Assembly (NCBI RefSeq): GCF_030503855.1
Contig: NZ_CP129971.1
Location: forward strand, 131,501-195,500
Length of the DNA stretch: 64,000 nt
Direction of reading: 5' to 3'
DNA from: Marivirga salinae
Lineage (GTDB): Bacteria > Bacteroidota > Bacteroidia > Cytophagales > Cyclobacteriaceae
The translations under genes and the position numbers were made by a program. Below are positions 1-9,362 of the stretch, piece by piece. The notes beneath the pieces were generated by a model that saw only the letters and a program-made list of their open reading frames with translations, had not been told where the DNA came from and did not search any database. Numbering within the stretch: the stretch's first letter is position 1; each line of letters starts with the position of its first letter.

Positions 1-935
1 TTTGCATTGGCTTTTGGAACGACTATACCAGACTCCCCAGAAACGACTAATTTCTTATTCCCAGGAATATCCGTTATCAATGGCGCCTTTCCTAATGCCA
101 TAGCTTCAATGGCCGCTTTAGTGATGGATTCACCATAAAGTGAAGCCAATACAAACACATCACAATTATTTTCTACTTCTAGAATATCCTTTCTAAATCC
201 CAAAATATGAATCTTATCTTTTACTGGGCTCTCATTGATCAGCTTCAAGAATTCCGGCCTGTCCATATTATTACCTGCTAAGAATAATTCAAAAGGGGCA
301 TCTTTTTCTAAATAATGGGTTGCTTTTAATAAGTATTTTAACCCTTTCATTTTTCGGTCATTGGCCGTGCAGATAAATTTTACATTATCTGTGTTTTGTG
401 TGTACTCTGACAAATCAGCTTTTTCATCTACCTGATACCATGAGACCTCATGTCCTTTATTAATAGTTTTGAAAATTATTCGATTGGAGAAAGAGTGTTT
501 TCTAAATAGCTCTTCAATGGCTTTAACATTGCAGATTACAGCATCAACTCGTCTGTTAAAGTACTTCAAATAAATAAATGGATCATACCAAGCTATATTT
601 CCAGTATACCCTCTATATAAAATTACTTTTACTGGTAATCCTTTGGCAGCTGGAACTCCATTGAAATACGCCAAACTATTATACATTTGAAAGATATCAT
701 AATCACCTTTTATCAGTTCTTCTCTAATAAAAACGATGCTCTCTTTATCTCTTTTTTTGCTTGGGTGAAATGGAATTACATTGATTCCGTGTTCCTTTAA
801 ACGTGGAATATATTCAGAATCTTCATAAGTCATTACCGTAATGTCATGCCCTTTTTTTGCTAAACCGATAAAAATTTCAGCTTCAGGCCTTACTGTAACA
901 ATGGATCTAAAATTACTGATGACTAATATCTTCAC
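1..935 (-). CDS. Glycosyltransferase family 4 (GT-B), C-terminus beyond window
   Basis: The minus-strand frame is open from a GTG at 935 to the window edge, so the C-terminus is missing. The N-terminus (KILVISNFRS) is a typical Rossmann start of GT-B glycosyltransferases, and the motif GESITKAAIEAMALG close to the left edge is the donor-sugar-binding E-x7-E region of GT4 enzymes. It probably moves a sugar from a nucleotide donor onto a surface glycan or lipid-linked precursor in the cytoplasm. GTG is chosen because an in-frame TAG lies only two codons upstream and the ATG at 937 is followed at once by TGA. It starts 6 bases after the upstream glycosyltransferase ends, so the two are probably co-transcribed. 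Acceptor and sugar are unknown. Confidence 0.85.
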   Translation of the reverse strand, partial: MKILVISNFRSIVTVRPEAEIFIGLAKKGHDITVMTYEDSEYIPRLKEHGINVIPFHPSKKRDKESIVFIREELIKGDYDIFQMYNSLAYFNGVPAAKGLPVKVILYRGYTGNIAWYDPFIYLKYFNRRVDAVICNVKAIEELFRKHSFSNRIIFKTINKGHEVSWYQVDEKADLSEYTQNTDNVKFICTANDRKMKGLKYLLKATHYLEKDAPFELFLAGNNMDRPEFLKLINESPVKDKIHILGFRKDILEVENNCDVFVLASLYGESITKAAIEAMALGKAPLITDIPGNKKLVVSGESGIVVPKANA

Positions 936-941
936 ATTACT

Positions 942-1829
942 CTATTTAAAACTGTAATAAATTTTCTTAAGTCTATTGACTATCTTTTTGGATTGAGCTA
1001 AGCTAGGCTTATTCAAAGCGGAAGAATACTCTTTTCCAATATTCAGGAAATTTTGAGTGAAGGTTTTAGAACTAAACCCCCACTTCATAATAAATTGTAT
1101 TCTTCCTGTATTTTTCCCTAACCTTTTGGTTGATTTTGATCCGAAATGATAAACTAGGCTATCTCCTTTTCCCTTAAAGATTCTAACTCCTGCCTCAAAT
1201 ATTTTCTTTGAAAAATCAGGGTCTGAGTACATTCCAGGACTGTATTCTATGCTTAAGCCACCAACCAAATCCCAAAGTTCAACTGGCATAATATTAGGTG
1301 GCCAAGTACTTCCACTCCAATCTTCTTTAATCAAACTTTTATACTCACTTAACAGCTTTTCTTCCTGAAAATTATCTAATCCATTTCCATAATTTTGAAC
1401 CACAACACAATCGTTACCGGTATCAGTTGGCTCAATCAGGGTTGCCGAAAGCATAAACATTTTGGTGCCTAAAGATTTTATTTCATCATACAGTATTTTA
1501 TCCCAGTCTGGAAGAACATACATATCATCATTCAAATACAGCATATAATCTGCTTGAAACAATTTTCTACAACTATTCAGAGCATAACAAACCCCTACAT
1601 TAGTAGGACTATAAACATAATCAAGATCTTTTTGAGATTTCACCCATTCTAATGTATCATCTTTTCCCTCGTTGATAAACACTATGATTTGATGATTCAA
1701 TTCAGAATGATTACGGATTGCTTTAATGCAGTTTTTAAGTATATCTAAATTATTCCATGTTGGTATCACAATAGAAAATACTGGTGAATTTTCCTTTTGG
1801 CTGCTATATGATTTGAAATTATCTAACAT
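942..1829 (-). CDS. Glycosyltransferase family 2 (GT-A)
   Basis: 295 aa. The N-terminal third has the GT2 signature: FSIVIPTWNN at about residues 18-27, then a nucleotide-binding core and YLNDDMYV (about 98-105), where the DD pair stands for the DXD metal and sugar-nucleotide site. No membrane segment or signal peptide is visible, so it should work at the cytoplasmic face. It lies 13 bases downstream of another GT2 gene and 6 bases upstream of a GT4 gene, all on the minus strand, which points to a polysaccharide or lipopolysaccharide assembly cluster continuing to the left. Family assignment is firm; substrate is unknown. Confidence 0.85.
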   Translation of the reverse strand: MLDNFKSYSSQKENSPVFSIVIPTWNNLDILKNCIKAIRNHSELNHQIIVFINEGKDDTLEWVKSQKDLDYVYSPTNVGVCYALNSCRKLFQADYMLYLNDDMYVLPDWDKILYDEIKSLGTKMFMLSATLIEPTDTGNDCVVVQNYGNGLDNFQEEKLLSEYKSLIKEDWSGSTWPPNIMPVELWDLVGGLSIEYSPGMYSDPDFSKKIFEAGVRIFKGKGDSLVYHFGSKSTKRLGKNTGRIQFIMKWGFSSKTFTQNFLNIGKEYSSALNKPSLAQSKKIVNRLKKIYYSFK

Positions 1830-1842
1830 TCAATCTAATAAA

Positions 1843-2616
1843 TTAGGTGTGTGATTTAATTTTTTCAGCTCTTTCTAATTCCCAAAGCTTTATAATCTTC
1901 AAATAGGTTTCAACGGCAGTAAGTAAACAAATCGTTAACCCTCTATAACCACCAAGAAAACCATGTTTTAGAAAATAATCACGAAAAAATCTCCAGAAAG
2001 GCTTAAAAATTAATTTAAATACATTGAACCTCTTACCCTGATCGTAAGCTGCTTTGGCTGCTATTCCAGAAAAATAATTGATCTGCCTAATGTGTTCCTC
2101 AATAGTGTGATAGGTATAATGAAACAAATCTCCTTTGAGAAACTTTTTGCTATTGCTTGAAAGTATTATTTTATCGTGTGGATTTGTGCCTCCCCATTTG
2201 GCATGATTTCTATCGAAAAGCCTTATTTTTTGATCAGGATACCAACTTCCGTGAGGAAAAAACTTACCACAATAAGAGGATAACCTATTGAAGTAATATG
2301 CATCATGGTTCCAATTCTCTTTTACTTCAAGGATTGATATAATAAGCGCTTCAGATAATTCCTCATCAGCATCCAAGGAAAGTATAAAATCGTTAGAAGC
2401 TTGTTGTAAGGCAAAGTTTTTCTGCTGAATATGTCCTTCAAATGGATTTGTTCTGAAATCACAATTAAATTCTGAACAAATTTCTTCCGTTCTATCGGTG
2501 GAGAATGAATCGACTACAATTATTTCATCCGCAACTTTTGCTAAAGAAGTTAAACATCTCTTGATGTTTTTTTCCTCATTAAAAGTAATAATAACCGCAG
2601 ATAATTTAATCTTCAA
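1843..2616 (-). CDS. Glycosyltransferase family 2, WaaE/KdtX-like
   Basis: 257 aa. It opens with LSAVIITFNEEKNIKRCL and carries VDSFSTDRTEEIC and LSLDADEEL (DAD as the DXD motif), then WYPDQKIRLFDR and GTNPHDKI. This combination is typical of the GT2 subgroup of lipopolysaccharide core beta-glucosyltransferases (WaaE/KdtX). The start codon is TTG; no in-frame ATG fits the conserved N-terminus. A basic, partly hydrophobic region near residues 205-240 may sit on the membrane. It is the first gene of the three-glycosyltransferase run; the region between it and ahcY holds a terminator, so this run has its own promoter. A role in core or O-glycan assembly is inference. Confidence 0.83.
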   Translation of the reverse strand: MKIKLSAVIITFNEEKNIKRCLTSLAKVADEIIVVDSFSTDRTEEICSEFNCDFRTNPFEGHIQQKNFALQQASNDFILSLDADEELSEALIISILEVKENWNHDAYYFNRLSSYCGKFFPHGSWYPDQKIRLFDRNHAKWGGTNPHDKIILSSNSKKFLKGDLFHYTYHTIEEHIRQINYFSGIAAKAAYDQGKRFNVFKLIFKPFWRFFRDYFLKHGFLGGYRGLTICLLTAVETYLKIIKLWELERAEKIKSHT

Positions 2617-2635
2617 GGAATGGGCGTTTAAAAAA

Positions 2636-2690
2636 TTAAAAAGCCAACAACCTCTTCTATTCGAAAACTAAAGAGAGATTGTTGGCTAAA
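2636..2690 (-). terminator. Rho-independent terminator of ahcY
   Basis: AGCCAACAA (2642-2650) pairs with TTGTTGGCT (2679-2687), and the inner CCTCTT / AAGAGA bases extend the stem. On the minus strand the hairpin is followed by a T-rich tract, which suits the ahcY transcript that ends at 2698. It separates ahcY from the glycosyltransferase genes. Confidence 0.75.
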
Positions 2691-2697
2691 AAAAATA

Positions 2698-3999
2698 TTA
2701 ATATCTGTAATACTCTGGCTTGTATGGTCCTTCAACGGTAACGCCAATGTATTCCGCTTGATCTTTGCTTAATGAATCTAATTCAACGCCAATCTTAGCT
2801 AAGTGTAAAGCCGCTACTTTTTCATCTAAATGCTTAGGCAACATATAAACAGCATTTTCATAATTGTCTTTACGAGTCCACAATTCAATTTGCGCCAATG
2901 TCTGATTAGTGAATGAATTAGACATTACAAAAGATGGGTGACCAGTAGCACAACCTAAATTCACCAATCTACCTTCAGCTAATAAAATGATTTGCTTTCC
3001 ATTCTTCATGGTAATCAAATCTACTTGTGGCTTAATGTTATCCCACTCAGCATTTTTATGTAACCAGTCTACATCAATTTCATTATCAAAGTGGCCAATA
3101 TTACAAACAATTGCTTTATCCTTCATTGCTTCAAACAAATCTGAAGTAATGATATCTTTATTACCAGTAGCCGTTACAATAATATCGGCTTCCGGAACAG
3201 CTTTTTTCATAGGCTTCACTTCAAAACCATCCATTGCAGCTTGAAGCGCACAAATTGGATCAATCTCCGTAACGATAACTCTAACGCCAGCACCTCTCAA
3301 AGAAGCAGCAGAACCTTTTCCTACATCACCATATCCACCAACAACAGCAACTTTTCCAGCCATCATCACATCAGTAGCTCTTCTAATAGCATCTACTAAT
3401 GATTCTTTACAACCATATTTGTTATCAAATTTAGATTTAGTAACTGAATCGTTCACATTGATAGCAGGCATCGGTAAAGTACCTTTCTTCATTCTCTCGT
3501 ACAATCTATGAACACCAGTAGTAGTTTCCTCAGAGAGTCCGTTGATGCCTTCAGCAAGCTCAGGATAGTTATCCAACACCATATTGGTTAAGTCACCACC
3601 ATCATCCAAAATCATGTTTAATGGTTTTTTATCTTCTCCGAAGAAAAGTGTTTGCTCAATACACCAGTTGAATTCTTCCTCTGTCATGCCCTTCCAAGCA
3701 TAAACGGGAACTCCCGCAGCCGCGATGGCAGCAGCAGCTTGATCTTGCGTTGAAAAGATATTACATGAACTCCAAGTTACTTCAGCACCTAATGCCACTA
3801 AAGTTTCAATCAAAACTGCCGTTTGGATTGTCATGTGCAAACAACCAGCAATTCTAGCACCTTTCAAAGGTTGCTCCTTACCGTATTCTTCTCTTAATGC
3901 CATCAAACCTGGCATTTCTGCCTCTGCTAGCGTAATTTCTTTTCTTCCCCAAGCGGCTAGGGAAATGTCTTTTACTTTGTAATTCTCTGTATCTGTCAT
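2698..3999 (-). CDS. ahcY: Adenosylhomocysteinase
   Basis: 433 aa, the usual length. It splits S-adenosylhomocysteine into adenosine and homocysteine with bound NAD, clearing the by-product of SAM-dependent methylation and feeding the methionine cycle in the cytoplasm. Visible signatures are [16 protein letters not shown] near residue 52, the [13 protein letters not shown] active-site block, the NAD-binding [11 protein letters not shown], and the conserved end KPEYYRY. A TAnnTTTG box lies about 40 bases upstream of the ATG and a strong terminator follows the gene, so it looks monocistronic. Confidence 0.97.
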   Translation of the reverse strand: MTDTENYKVKDISLAAWGRKEITLAEAEMPGLMALREEYGKEQPLKGARIAGCLHMTIQTAVLIETLVALGAEVTWSSCNIFSTQDQAAAAIAAAGVPVYAWKGMTEEEFNWCIEQTLFFGEDKKPLNMILDDGGDLTNMVLDNYPELAEGINGLSEETTTGVHRLYERMKKGTLPMPAINVNDSVTKSKFDNKYGCKESLVDAIRRATDVMMAGKVAVVGGYGDVGKGSAASLRGAGVRVIVTEIDPICALQAAMDGFEVKPMKKAVPEADIIVTATGNKDIITSDLFEAMKDKAIVCNIGHFDNEIDVDWLHKNAEWDNIKPQVDLITMKNGKQIILLAEGRLVNLGCATGHPSFVMSNSFTNQTLAQIELWTRKDNYENAVYMLPKHLDEKVAALHLAKIGVELDSLSKDQAEYIGVTVEGPYKPEYYRY

Positions 4000-4038
4000 T
4001 TTAACTTATTTTCTTCTTTGTATATGCATTTAGCAACA

Positions 4039-4046
4039 CAAAATTA
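4039..4046 (-). promoter_or_regulatory. Bacteroidota-type -7 box for ahcY
   Basis: Read on the minus strand, TAATTTTG matches the TAnnTTTG -7 consensus of Bacteroidota primary sigma promoters. It lies about 40 bases before the ahcY ATG. A TTTA sequence about 19 bases upstream is a weak candidate for the -33 element. Confidence 0.45.
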
Positions 4047-4102
4047 CCACATTAGTTTTAATAATTAAAGAGAGTATGTGTTTATTGGAGGAAATCTTGC
4101 TA

Positions 4103-4867
4103 TTAAGACAGCAAGCGGACTTCCTTGAAGTGGTATTTCTTATGAATACCACTTTCATCCTCAATTTCAAGCACCCCATCAGGATGAACATTGCGTATTA
4201 TCCCATTGAATTTTCCGATGGAATCTTCATAATAAGCCACTTTATCTTTAAGATATAGTTTCGATTCATACCATTCATGAATAAATCTGAAATCACCACT
4301 TCTTAAAATCAGATAATAATGCTCTAGTCGCTGAACGATGTCGAGTAATACTTTCTCCAACTCAAATTCCTTTTCAAATTGTTTTGCTAAAGAAGTTGCT
4401 GTGGGTAGTAAATCTTCTGTTTGATTTACATTCAATCCAATCCCAATAATGCTTTCAGAAATTCCGCTTTGATTGATAGAATTTTCAATTAAAATCCCCG
4501 CTACCTTTCTCTTATTTAAAATAAGATCATTCGGCCATTTCACAAAAACTTTAGCATCAGCAGATAAATTCTTCACCACATCCAAAAGTGCTAATGAAGC
4601 CATTCTATTCAACTCAAATTGCTGCGATGCTTTTAAGAAATGAGGTTTTAGAAATATCGAGAATGTTAGATTTTTTCCTTCTGGAGAATCCCATTGACTT
4701 CCTCTTTGCCCCTTGCCTTTAGTTTGGTGTTTTGTGATGATAATTGCACCTTCGTGAAGCTGTTTTTTGGCAGACATTTGTGCCATCAAATCATTGGTTG
4801 AATGACAGCTTGGCAGAGAAACGATATGTTTCCCTATAAATAAGGTGTTGGCAAAGATTTTATGCAA
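4103..4867 (-). CDS. birA: Biotin--[acetyl-CoA-carboxylase] ligase
   Basis: 254 aa, the length of a class I biotin protein ligase that lacks the N-terminal DNA-binding domain. It makes biotinyl-AMP and transfers biotin to the carrier lysine of acetyl-CoA carboxylase. Motifs visible are CHSTNDLM near residue 22, GKGQRGSQWDSPEGKNLTFS (the adenylate-binding region), KWPNDLILNKRKVAGILIE and GIGLNVN. The start is TTG: in-frame ATGs come too late to keep the conserved N-terminus. It is divergent from rsfS with only 59 bases between start codons. Without the helix-turn-helix it should not act as a repressor. Confidence 0.93.
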   Translation of the reverse strand: MHKIFANTLFIGKHIVSLPSCHSTNDLMAQMSAKKQLHEGAIIITKHQTKGKGQRGSQWDSPEGKNLTFSIFLKPHFLKASQQFELNRMASLALLDVVKNLSADAKVFVKWPNDLILNKRKVAGILIENSINQSGISESIIGIGLNVNQTEDLLPTATSLAKQFEKEFELEKVLLDIVQRLEHYYLILRSGDFRFIHEWYESKLYLKDKVAYYEDSIGKFNGIIRNVHPDGVLEIEDESGIHKKYHFKEVRLLS

Positions 4868-4901
4868 TATTATTTCGTAGATTTACAGCAAAGAAACATC
4901 T

Positions 4902-4909
4902 TAGATTTG
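4902..4909 (+). promoter_or_regulatory. -7 box for rsfS-ftsH
   Basis: TAGATTTG matches TAnnTTTG and ends 17 bases before the rsfS ATG. A start site would fall near 4915, leaving a short 5' leader. It would drive rsfS and probably ftsH. Confidence 0.45.
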
Positions 4910-4926
4910 AAACCAAAAAATATTTA

Positions 4927-5280
4927 ATGAATTCAGAAGCTTTAAGTAATTTAGTAGTGCAGGGAATGCAGGAGAGAAAAGCTCAAGACATCACTATTTT
5001 AGATTTAACAGAAGTAAAAAATGCAGTAGCTGACTATTTTGTTATATGTTCAGCAACTTCCGATACCCAAGCAGATTCCATATCTGAATCCATTGAAAAA
5101 TTTGTTCATAAAGAAGCAAATGAAAAGCCTTGGATGACTGAGGGAAAAAACAATAAGGAATGGATTCTAATAGATTTTGCAAGTGTTGTTGCTCATGTCT
5201 TCAAAACCGACAAAAGAGAACACTATAATCTCGAAAGTTTATGGGGCGATGCTAAAATCATAGAGGTAGAAAGCGTTTAA
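4927..5280 (+). CDS. rsfS: Ribosomal silencing factor RsfS (Iojap family)
   Basis: 117 aa, typical for the family. RsfS binds ribosomal protein uL14 on the large subunit and blocks subunit joining during slow growth. The conserved core is seen in DITILDLTEVKNAVADYFVICSA, then the W-x-TEG block and WILIDFASVVAHVF. It lies 67 bases upstream of ftsH on the same strand, and the rsfS-ftsH order is, as far as I recall, common in Bacteroidota. No other identity is likely. Confidence 0.95.
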   Translation: MNSEALSNLVVQGMQERKAQDITILDLTEVKNAVADYFVICSATSDTQADSISESIEKFVHKEANEKPWMTEGKNNKEWILIDFASVVAHVFKTDKREHYNLESLWGDAKIIEVESV

Positions 5281-5297
5281 AAATTTATCACAAACAT

Positions 5298-5330
5298 AAT
5301 GCTGAAGGCAAACGTTATGCAAGCAGCATT
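5298..5330 (+). other. Hairpin in rsfS-ftsH intergenic leader
   Basis: AATGCTG (5298-5304) and CAGCATT (5324-5330) are perfect inverted copies, with a further short GCA/TGC pair inside. There is no T-tract after it, so it is not a standard terminator. It may shape mRNA processing or ftsH translation; function unknown. Confidence 0.4.
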
Positions 5331-5347
5331 GTAATAGTTAAAAAGTA

Positions 5348-7459
5348 ATGGCAGAAAATCCAAAAGCACCGAAAGACGGTAAAAGAAAAAAAATCATACC
5401 AAAGCCACCTCAAAAGCCAAATTATCAAATATGGGTAATTATCATTTTGATTTCAGTGGTATTTGGTATTTCATTATTCAGTGGCAGCAGTAATGCCATT
5501 AAAATTTCTGAAAAGAGATTTGAAAGAATGTATATGAGCAATGATGTTCAAAAAGTATTATTGCTTAAGAATCAAGGGGTGGTTGAAGTATATTTGAAAG
5601 AAGACGCCCTTCAAAATTCTAAATATATTCAGGAATTAGAAAATAGCAATCCTTGGAATTATCAGCAAGGACCTCATTATCAATTTGAAATTCCTAGCTT
5701 AGACATCTTTGACCAAAATTTCACTGAACTTGAAAGTCAGGTTCCACAGGAGGACAGAATTGGTTACGAAGTTGAAGAGCGCACACAATGGTCAGAAATG
5801 TTTTGGAGCTATGGCTTCTTAATATTCTTATTATTTGGTGTTTGGTTCTTGATGAGAAGAATGTCAGGACAAGGCGGCCCTGGTGGTCAAATCTTCAACA
5901 TTGGAAAATCCAAAGCGGCTTTATTTGATGCTGAGAATAAAGTAAAAATCACATTTAAAGATGTTGCAGGATTAGACGAAGCCAAAGAAGAAGTGGCCGA
6001 GATAGTTGAGTTCTTGAAGAACCCTGGTAAATTCACCACTTTAGGTGGTAAAATCCCTAAAGGAGCTTTATTAGTAGGGGCTCCAGGTACAGGAAAAACA
6101 TTATTGGCTAAAGCTGTAGCTGGTGAAGCTGAAGTACCTTTCTTTTCATTGTCAGGTTCTGATTTCGTGGAAATGTTTGTTGGTGTTGGTGCGGCTAGGG
6201 TAAGAGATTTATTCAAACAGGCTAAAGAAAAGGCTCCTTGTATTGTATTTATCGATGAGATTGATGCAATCGGTCGTTCCAGAGGTGGCGGAAAAATGCC
6301 AGGCTCAAATGACGAAAGAGAAAACACATTGAACTCTCTTTTAGTAGAGATGGATGGATTCTCAACAGATTCAGGAGTTATAATCCTTGCAGCTACCAAT
6401 AGACCAGATGTATTGGATTCAGCCTTAATGAGACCAGGTAGATTCGATAGACAAGTAAGTATAGATAAACCCGACATTATTGGTAGAGAAGCTATTTTCA
6501 AGGTTCACTTAGGCCCTTTGAAAGTTGACAAAGATGTTGATGCTAAAAAATTAGCAGCTCAAACTCCAGGTTTTGCAGGTGCAGAAATAGCAAATGTTTG
6601 TAATGAAGCAGCTCTTATTGCTGCAAGGAAAAACAAAAAAGCTGTGGAAATGCACGATTTCCAAGATGCAGTGGATAGAGTAATTGGTGGTCTTGAGAAG
6701 AAAAATAAAATCATATCTCCTGACGAGAAGAAAATAGTAGCTTATCATGAAGCAGGGCACGCAGTTGCAGGATGGTTCTTAGAACATGCTGATCCTTTGG
6801 TGAAAGTAAGTATTGTTCCAAGAGGAATTGCCGCTTTAGGTTATGCTCAGTATTTACCAAAAGAGCAATTCTTGCATCAAACAGAACAGTTATTTGATGA
6901 GATGTGTATGGCTCTTGGTGGACGTGCTGCTGAGGAAATTGTATTTGGTAAAATATCTACAGGAGCCTTAAGCGATTTGGAAAGGATTACTAAAATGGCT
7001 TACAGCATGGTAAGTGTATATGGTATGAATGAGAAAATCGGTAATGTTTCTTACTATGACTCTAAAGATGGTGGTGATTATAAATTCACTAAGCCTTATT
7101 CAGAAGACACTGCTAAAGTGATAGATGAAGAGGTAGGTAAATTAATTGCCAAAGCTTATGAAACCACTAAGAAACTCTTAACTGAAAAAAGAGATAAGCT
7201 AGAAATCTTAGCACAGCAATTGCTTGAGAAAGAGATTATATTCCAATCTGATTTGGAGAAACTAATTGGTAAAAGACCTTTTGCTCAGCAAACAACTTAT
7301 GAGGCTTATACTAATGGAAAAAATCAAGAGAAATTAGATAAGGAAAAGAAAGAAGAAGAGAAAAAGAAAGCGGAATCAGAAAAAGCTAAAGAAGAAACTA
7401 CAGCGACTGACTCTACAAACTCTGATTCTACTGATCAAGAGGATAAAAAAGAAGACTGA
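5348..7459 (+). CDS. ftsH: ATP-dependent zinc metalloprotease FtsH
   Basis: 703 aa. FtsH is the membrane-bound AAA+ protease that degrades misfolded membrane proteins and selected regulators. Order of parts: a basic lysine- and proline-rich N-tail, first membrane span (about 29-48), periplasmic domain, second span (about 151-170), Walker A GAPGTGKT near residue 244, Walker [10 protein letters not shown] near 301, the SRH region RPGRFDRQV, and the zinc site HEAGH at about 467. The tail after about residue 660 is a long, low-complexity Lys/Glu run ending in acidic and Ser/Thr residues. It probably shares a transcript with rsfS and ends in a strong terminator. Confidence 0.97.
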   Translation: MAENPKAPKDGKRKKIIPKPPQKPNYQIWVIIILISVVFGISLFSGSSNAIKISEKRFERMYMSNDVQKVLLLKNQGVVEVYLKEDALQNSKYIQELENSNPWNYQQGPHYQFEIPSLDIFDQNFTELESQVPQEDRIGYEVEERTQWSEMFWSYGFLIFLLFGVWFLMRRMSGQGGPGGQIFNIGKSKAALFDAENKVKITFKDVAGLDEAKEEVAEIVEFLKNPGKFTTLGGKIPKGALLVGAPGTGKTLLAKAVAGEAEVPFFSLSGSDFVEMFVGVGAARVRDLFKQAKEKAPCIVFIDEIDAIGRSRGGGKMPGSNDERENTLNSLLVEMDGFSTDSGVIILAATNRPDVLDSALMRPGRFDRQVSIDKPDIIGREAIFKVHLGPLKVDKDVDAKKLAAQTPGFAGAEIANVCNEAALIAARKNKKAVEMHDFQDAVDRVIGGLEKKNKIISPDEKKIVAYHEAGHAVAGWFLEHADPLVKVSIVPRGIAALGYAQYLPKEQFLHQTEQLFDEMCMALGGRAAEEIVFGKISTGALSDLERITKMAYSMVSVYGMNEKIGNVSYYDSKDGGDYKFTKPYSEDTAKVIDEEVGKLIAKAYETTKKLLTEKRDKLEILAQQLLEKEIIFQSDLEKLIGKRPFAQQTTYEAYTNGKNQEKLDKEKKEEEKKKAESEKAKEETTATDSTNSDSTDQEDKKED

Positions 7460-7482
7460 CAATATTTATTTTAATCAGCTTA

Positions 7483-7513
7483 ATAGCCCTGCATTTTGCA
7501 GGGCTATTTTTTT
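7483..7513 (+). terminator. Terminator of ftsH, overlapping the stop of the convergent gene
   Basis: ATAGCCCTGCA (7483-7493) pairs with TGCAGGGCTAT (7497-7507), followed by a run of T. The right arm contains the TAG stop codon (7504-7506) of the convergent minus-strand gene, so one hairpin ends ftsH and lies within the 3' end of its neighbour. Confidence 0.88.
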
Positions 7514-8799
7514 GTGCTAAAATGTTTCAATTTACTTTCTAAACGATTGCTAATTTCTAAAGGAACTGATTCTGTTTCTATCACTTTTCCACTATTATCA
7601 GTTAACACATAAAAAGGAAAGTCTCTAATTTTTTGATCTTTTCTGAAGTTACTTTTCCTGAAAGCATTTGACTGTTCGGGCAATAAATGAAAACCCCCTA
7701 CCCTATTTTGATAAATAAATGATTTCGTTTTATCAGGTATTTCGTATGCATCTATGCAGATATGAATAAAATTATATTGCTCTTTAAATTTATTTTTTAA
7801 ATCTGCTAAAAGATTAAATTCAGTGGTCATACGAGAATCCCAAGTAGACCAAAAAACTAACACATGCTTTTTTTCAGAAGAATCCCGAGCAAAATAACTC
7901 TCCATTGATCCATCAATATCTATCCCAAAAAGGAAATCTATTTTTTGAATTCTAGACACCTCTTTTACTGCCTGGCTTTGAATTAAAGCCTCAGCAAGAT
8001 TCTGCTGTTTTAAATCTAAATCACTTTTTAAAAATTCATAATTCTCTTTTAATTCAGATACAGTTAAACCTTCTCGGAAGAAATGTTCAAATACCAATAA
8101 ATTTGATTCAGGATTATTAAAATCAGTATCAATGGTAGATTTTATTTCCTTTTTATTAAGTCCTTTGAACGAATTTACATGATAATTTTGATAGTATAAT
8201 TTATACATCAATTGCCAATATTGGGTGTAGGCAGGAATAAAATTAATCCATTTTTCATCAAATTGATAACTGAATTTTTCAATAGCAAGATTATACAAAT
8301 TTTTGGCACTTCGACTATTCCAAACAATAGTATTATAGTTCTTTTCTGCTCTAAATTGATCATCAGTTTGAGCAAGTCTTTTCAAACTATCTAATGCATT
8401 AGCATAGTACAAATCAATTTCATTTAGCTCCTCTAGAGCTGAATTATTTAAATCCACTTTAGCTGAATACCAATCACTTTTTGAAATCATCTTTACATTA
8501 GAAGAATTGATCTCTGGAGAGGATAAATTAATTTCAATATCTGTAGACAAATCCTCCATCCATAAATAATATTCTTTTTCACTAAAGCTAAGCCTGTAAA
8601 AATGAAACTTTGATTCTGCTAATTGAAAAATAGTTGAGGTGGGATAAATGAATTGGGGAGCGTAATCTAAAATTTGAGGATGTACAGCATCTTGAAATTT
8701 CACTTCAATATCTTCATCATGCAAAAATGTAATAGTCTTAGCATGAATATTTATGATAGAACTTAAAATTAGAAGAAAAACAAAAATGAACCTGACCAT
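7504..8799 (-). CDS. Secreted thioredoxin-fold protein lacking CXXC
   Basis: 431 aa with a signal peptide (MVRFIFVFLLILSSIINIHA). The last 120 residues look like a TlpA/ResA thioredoxin domain: HVLVFWSTW, a central beta-alpha unit, and the DFPFYVLTD strand with the expected cis-proline near residue 395. Where TlpA has WCPPC, this protein has WDSRM (residues 320-324), so both redox cysteines are gone. The N-terminal 300 residues resemble the helical and beta region that precedes TlpA domains in Bacteroidota but have no motif I can name. It is probably periplasmic or surface-exposed and not a disulfide oxidoreductase; it may be a binding or scaffold protein. Confidence 0.7.
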   Translation of the reverse strand: MVRFIFVFLLILSSIINIHAKTITFLHDEDIEVKFQDAVHPQILDYAPQFIYPTSTIFQLAESKFHFYRLSFSEKEYYLWMEDLSTDIEINLSSPEINSSNVKMISKSDWYSAKVDLNNSALEELNEIDLYYANALDSLKRLAQTDDQFRAEKNYNTIVWNSRSAKNLYNLAIEKFSYQFDEKWINFIPAYTQYWQLMYKLYYQNYHVNSFKGLNKKEIKSTIDTDFNNPESNLLVFEHFFREGLTVSELKENYEFLKSDLDLKQQNLAEALIQSQAVKEVSRIQKIDFLFGIDIDGSMESYFARDSSEKKHVLVFWSTWDSRMTTEFNLLADLKNKFKEQYNFIHICIDAYEIPDKTKSFIYQNRVGGFHLLPEQSNAFRKSNFRKDQKIRDFPFYVLTDNSGKVIETESVPLEISNRLESKLKHFSTKK

Positions 8800-8822
8800 T
8801 ATAATATTTATATTATTTAAAG

Positions 8823-8830
8823 CAAAAATA
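8823..8830 (-). promoter_or_regulatory. -7 box for the thioredoxin-fold gene
   Basis: On the minus strand TATTTTTG matches TAnnTTTG, 24 bases from the ATG at 8799. A TTG about 18 bases upstream of the box could serve as the -33 element. Confidence 0.4.
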
Positions 8831-8876
8831 TAGATATTAGCTGATATTCAAGTGTTAAAGTGCGATTAATAAAAAT

Positions 8877-9326
8877 TTAATCCTTAACAGCTTTAAAAAG
8901 CTTTTTATAAATCGGCTTACGATATACAAATTGAAGCCATAAAACAGGATACAACAAAATGTCCATTAATATAAATGGTGATTTGAAAGTGATATCATCA
9001 ATAATAAAAGATTGGTTTTCTTTCGTTTTCTCTACTATATGATGATGCTTCCAATATTTTAAAAAGAAAGGTAATTTGGTTCCTTCATCCACAAATTCAA
9101 AAACTGAATCAGAAGTATTGTCAAAAGTAATTTCACTTATCCAGTCTTGCTTAAAGAAAATAAAATTCAATTCTAAATGGACTTTATCTCCTTTTTTGCA
9201 GCCACCAAATTCTTTTAATTGAACTGGTGGAAATGGAGGGTTCAATGATAAAAACAGTTTTTCATTAAACCCTTCTTTAACCGATAAAAAATCTTGACTT
9301 ACTTTGGTTTTAAGCTTTAAATGCAT
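8877..9326 (-). CDS. SRPBCC family protein
   Basis: 149 aa with no signal peptide. The pattern of an opening strand, a helix, then strands such as WISEITFDN, FEFVDEGTKLPFFLKYWKHHHIV and the end helix with YRKPIYKKLF fits the START/SRPBCC ligand-binding fold, often annotated as a cell-division inhibitor-like or polyketide-cyclase-like protein. It is the last gene of a run with a histidine kinase and a histidine-phosphatase lipoprotein, 36 bases after the latter. Ligand and role cannot be read from the sequence. Confidence 0.65.
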   Translation of the reverse strand: MHLKLKTKVSQDFLSVKEGFNEKLFLSLNPPFPPVQLKEFGGCKKGDKVHLELNFIFFKQDWISEITFDNTSDSVFEFVDEGTKLPFFLKYWKHHHIVEKTKENQSFIIDDITFKSPFILMDILLYPVLWLQFVYRKPIYKKLFKAVKD

Positions 9327-9362
9327 GAAAATGAAATCAATTTAAAGGGTAAATGTTTAAAA

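Noticed and set aside
5887..6501. Open minus-strand frame of 204 codons
   Set aside because: It lies wholly inside ftsH, opposite the conserved AAA+ core, and has no family features.
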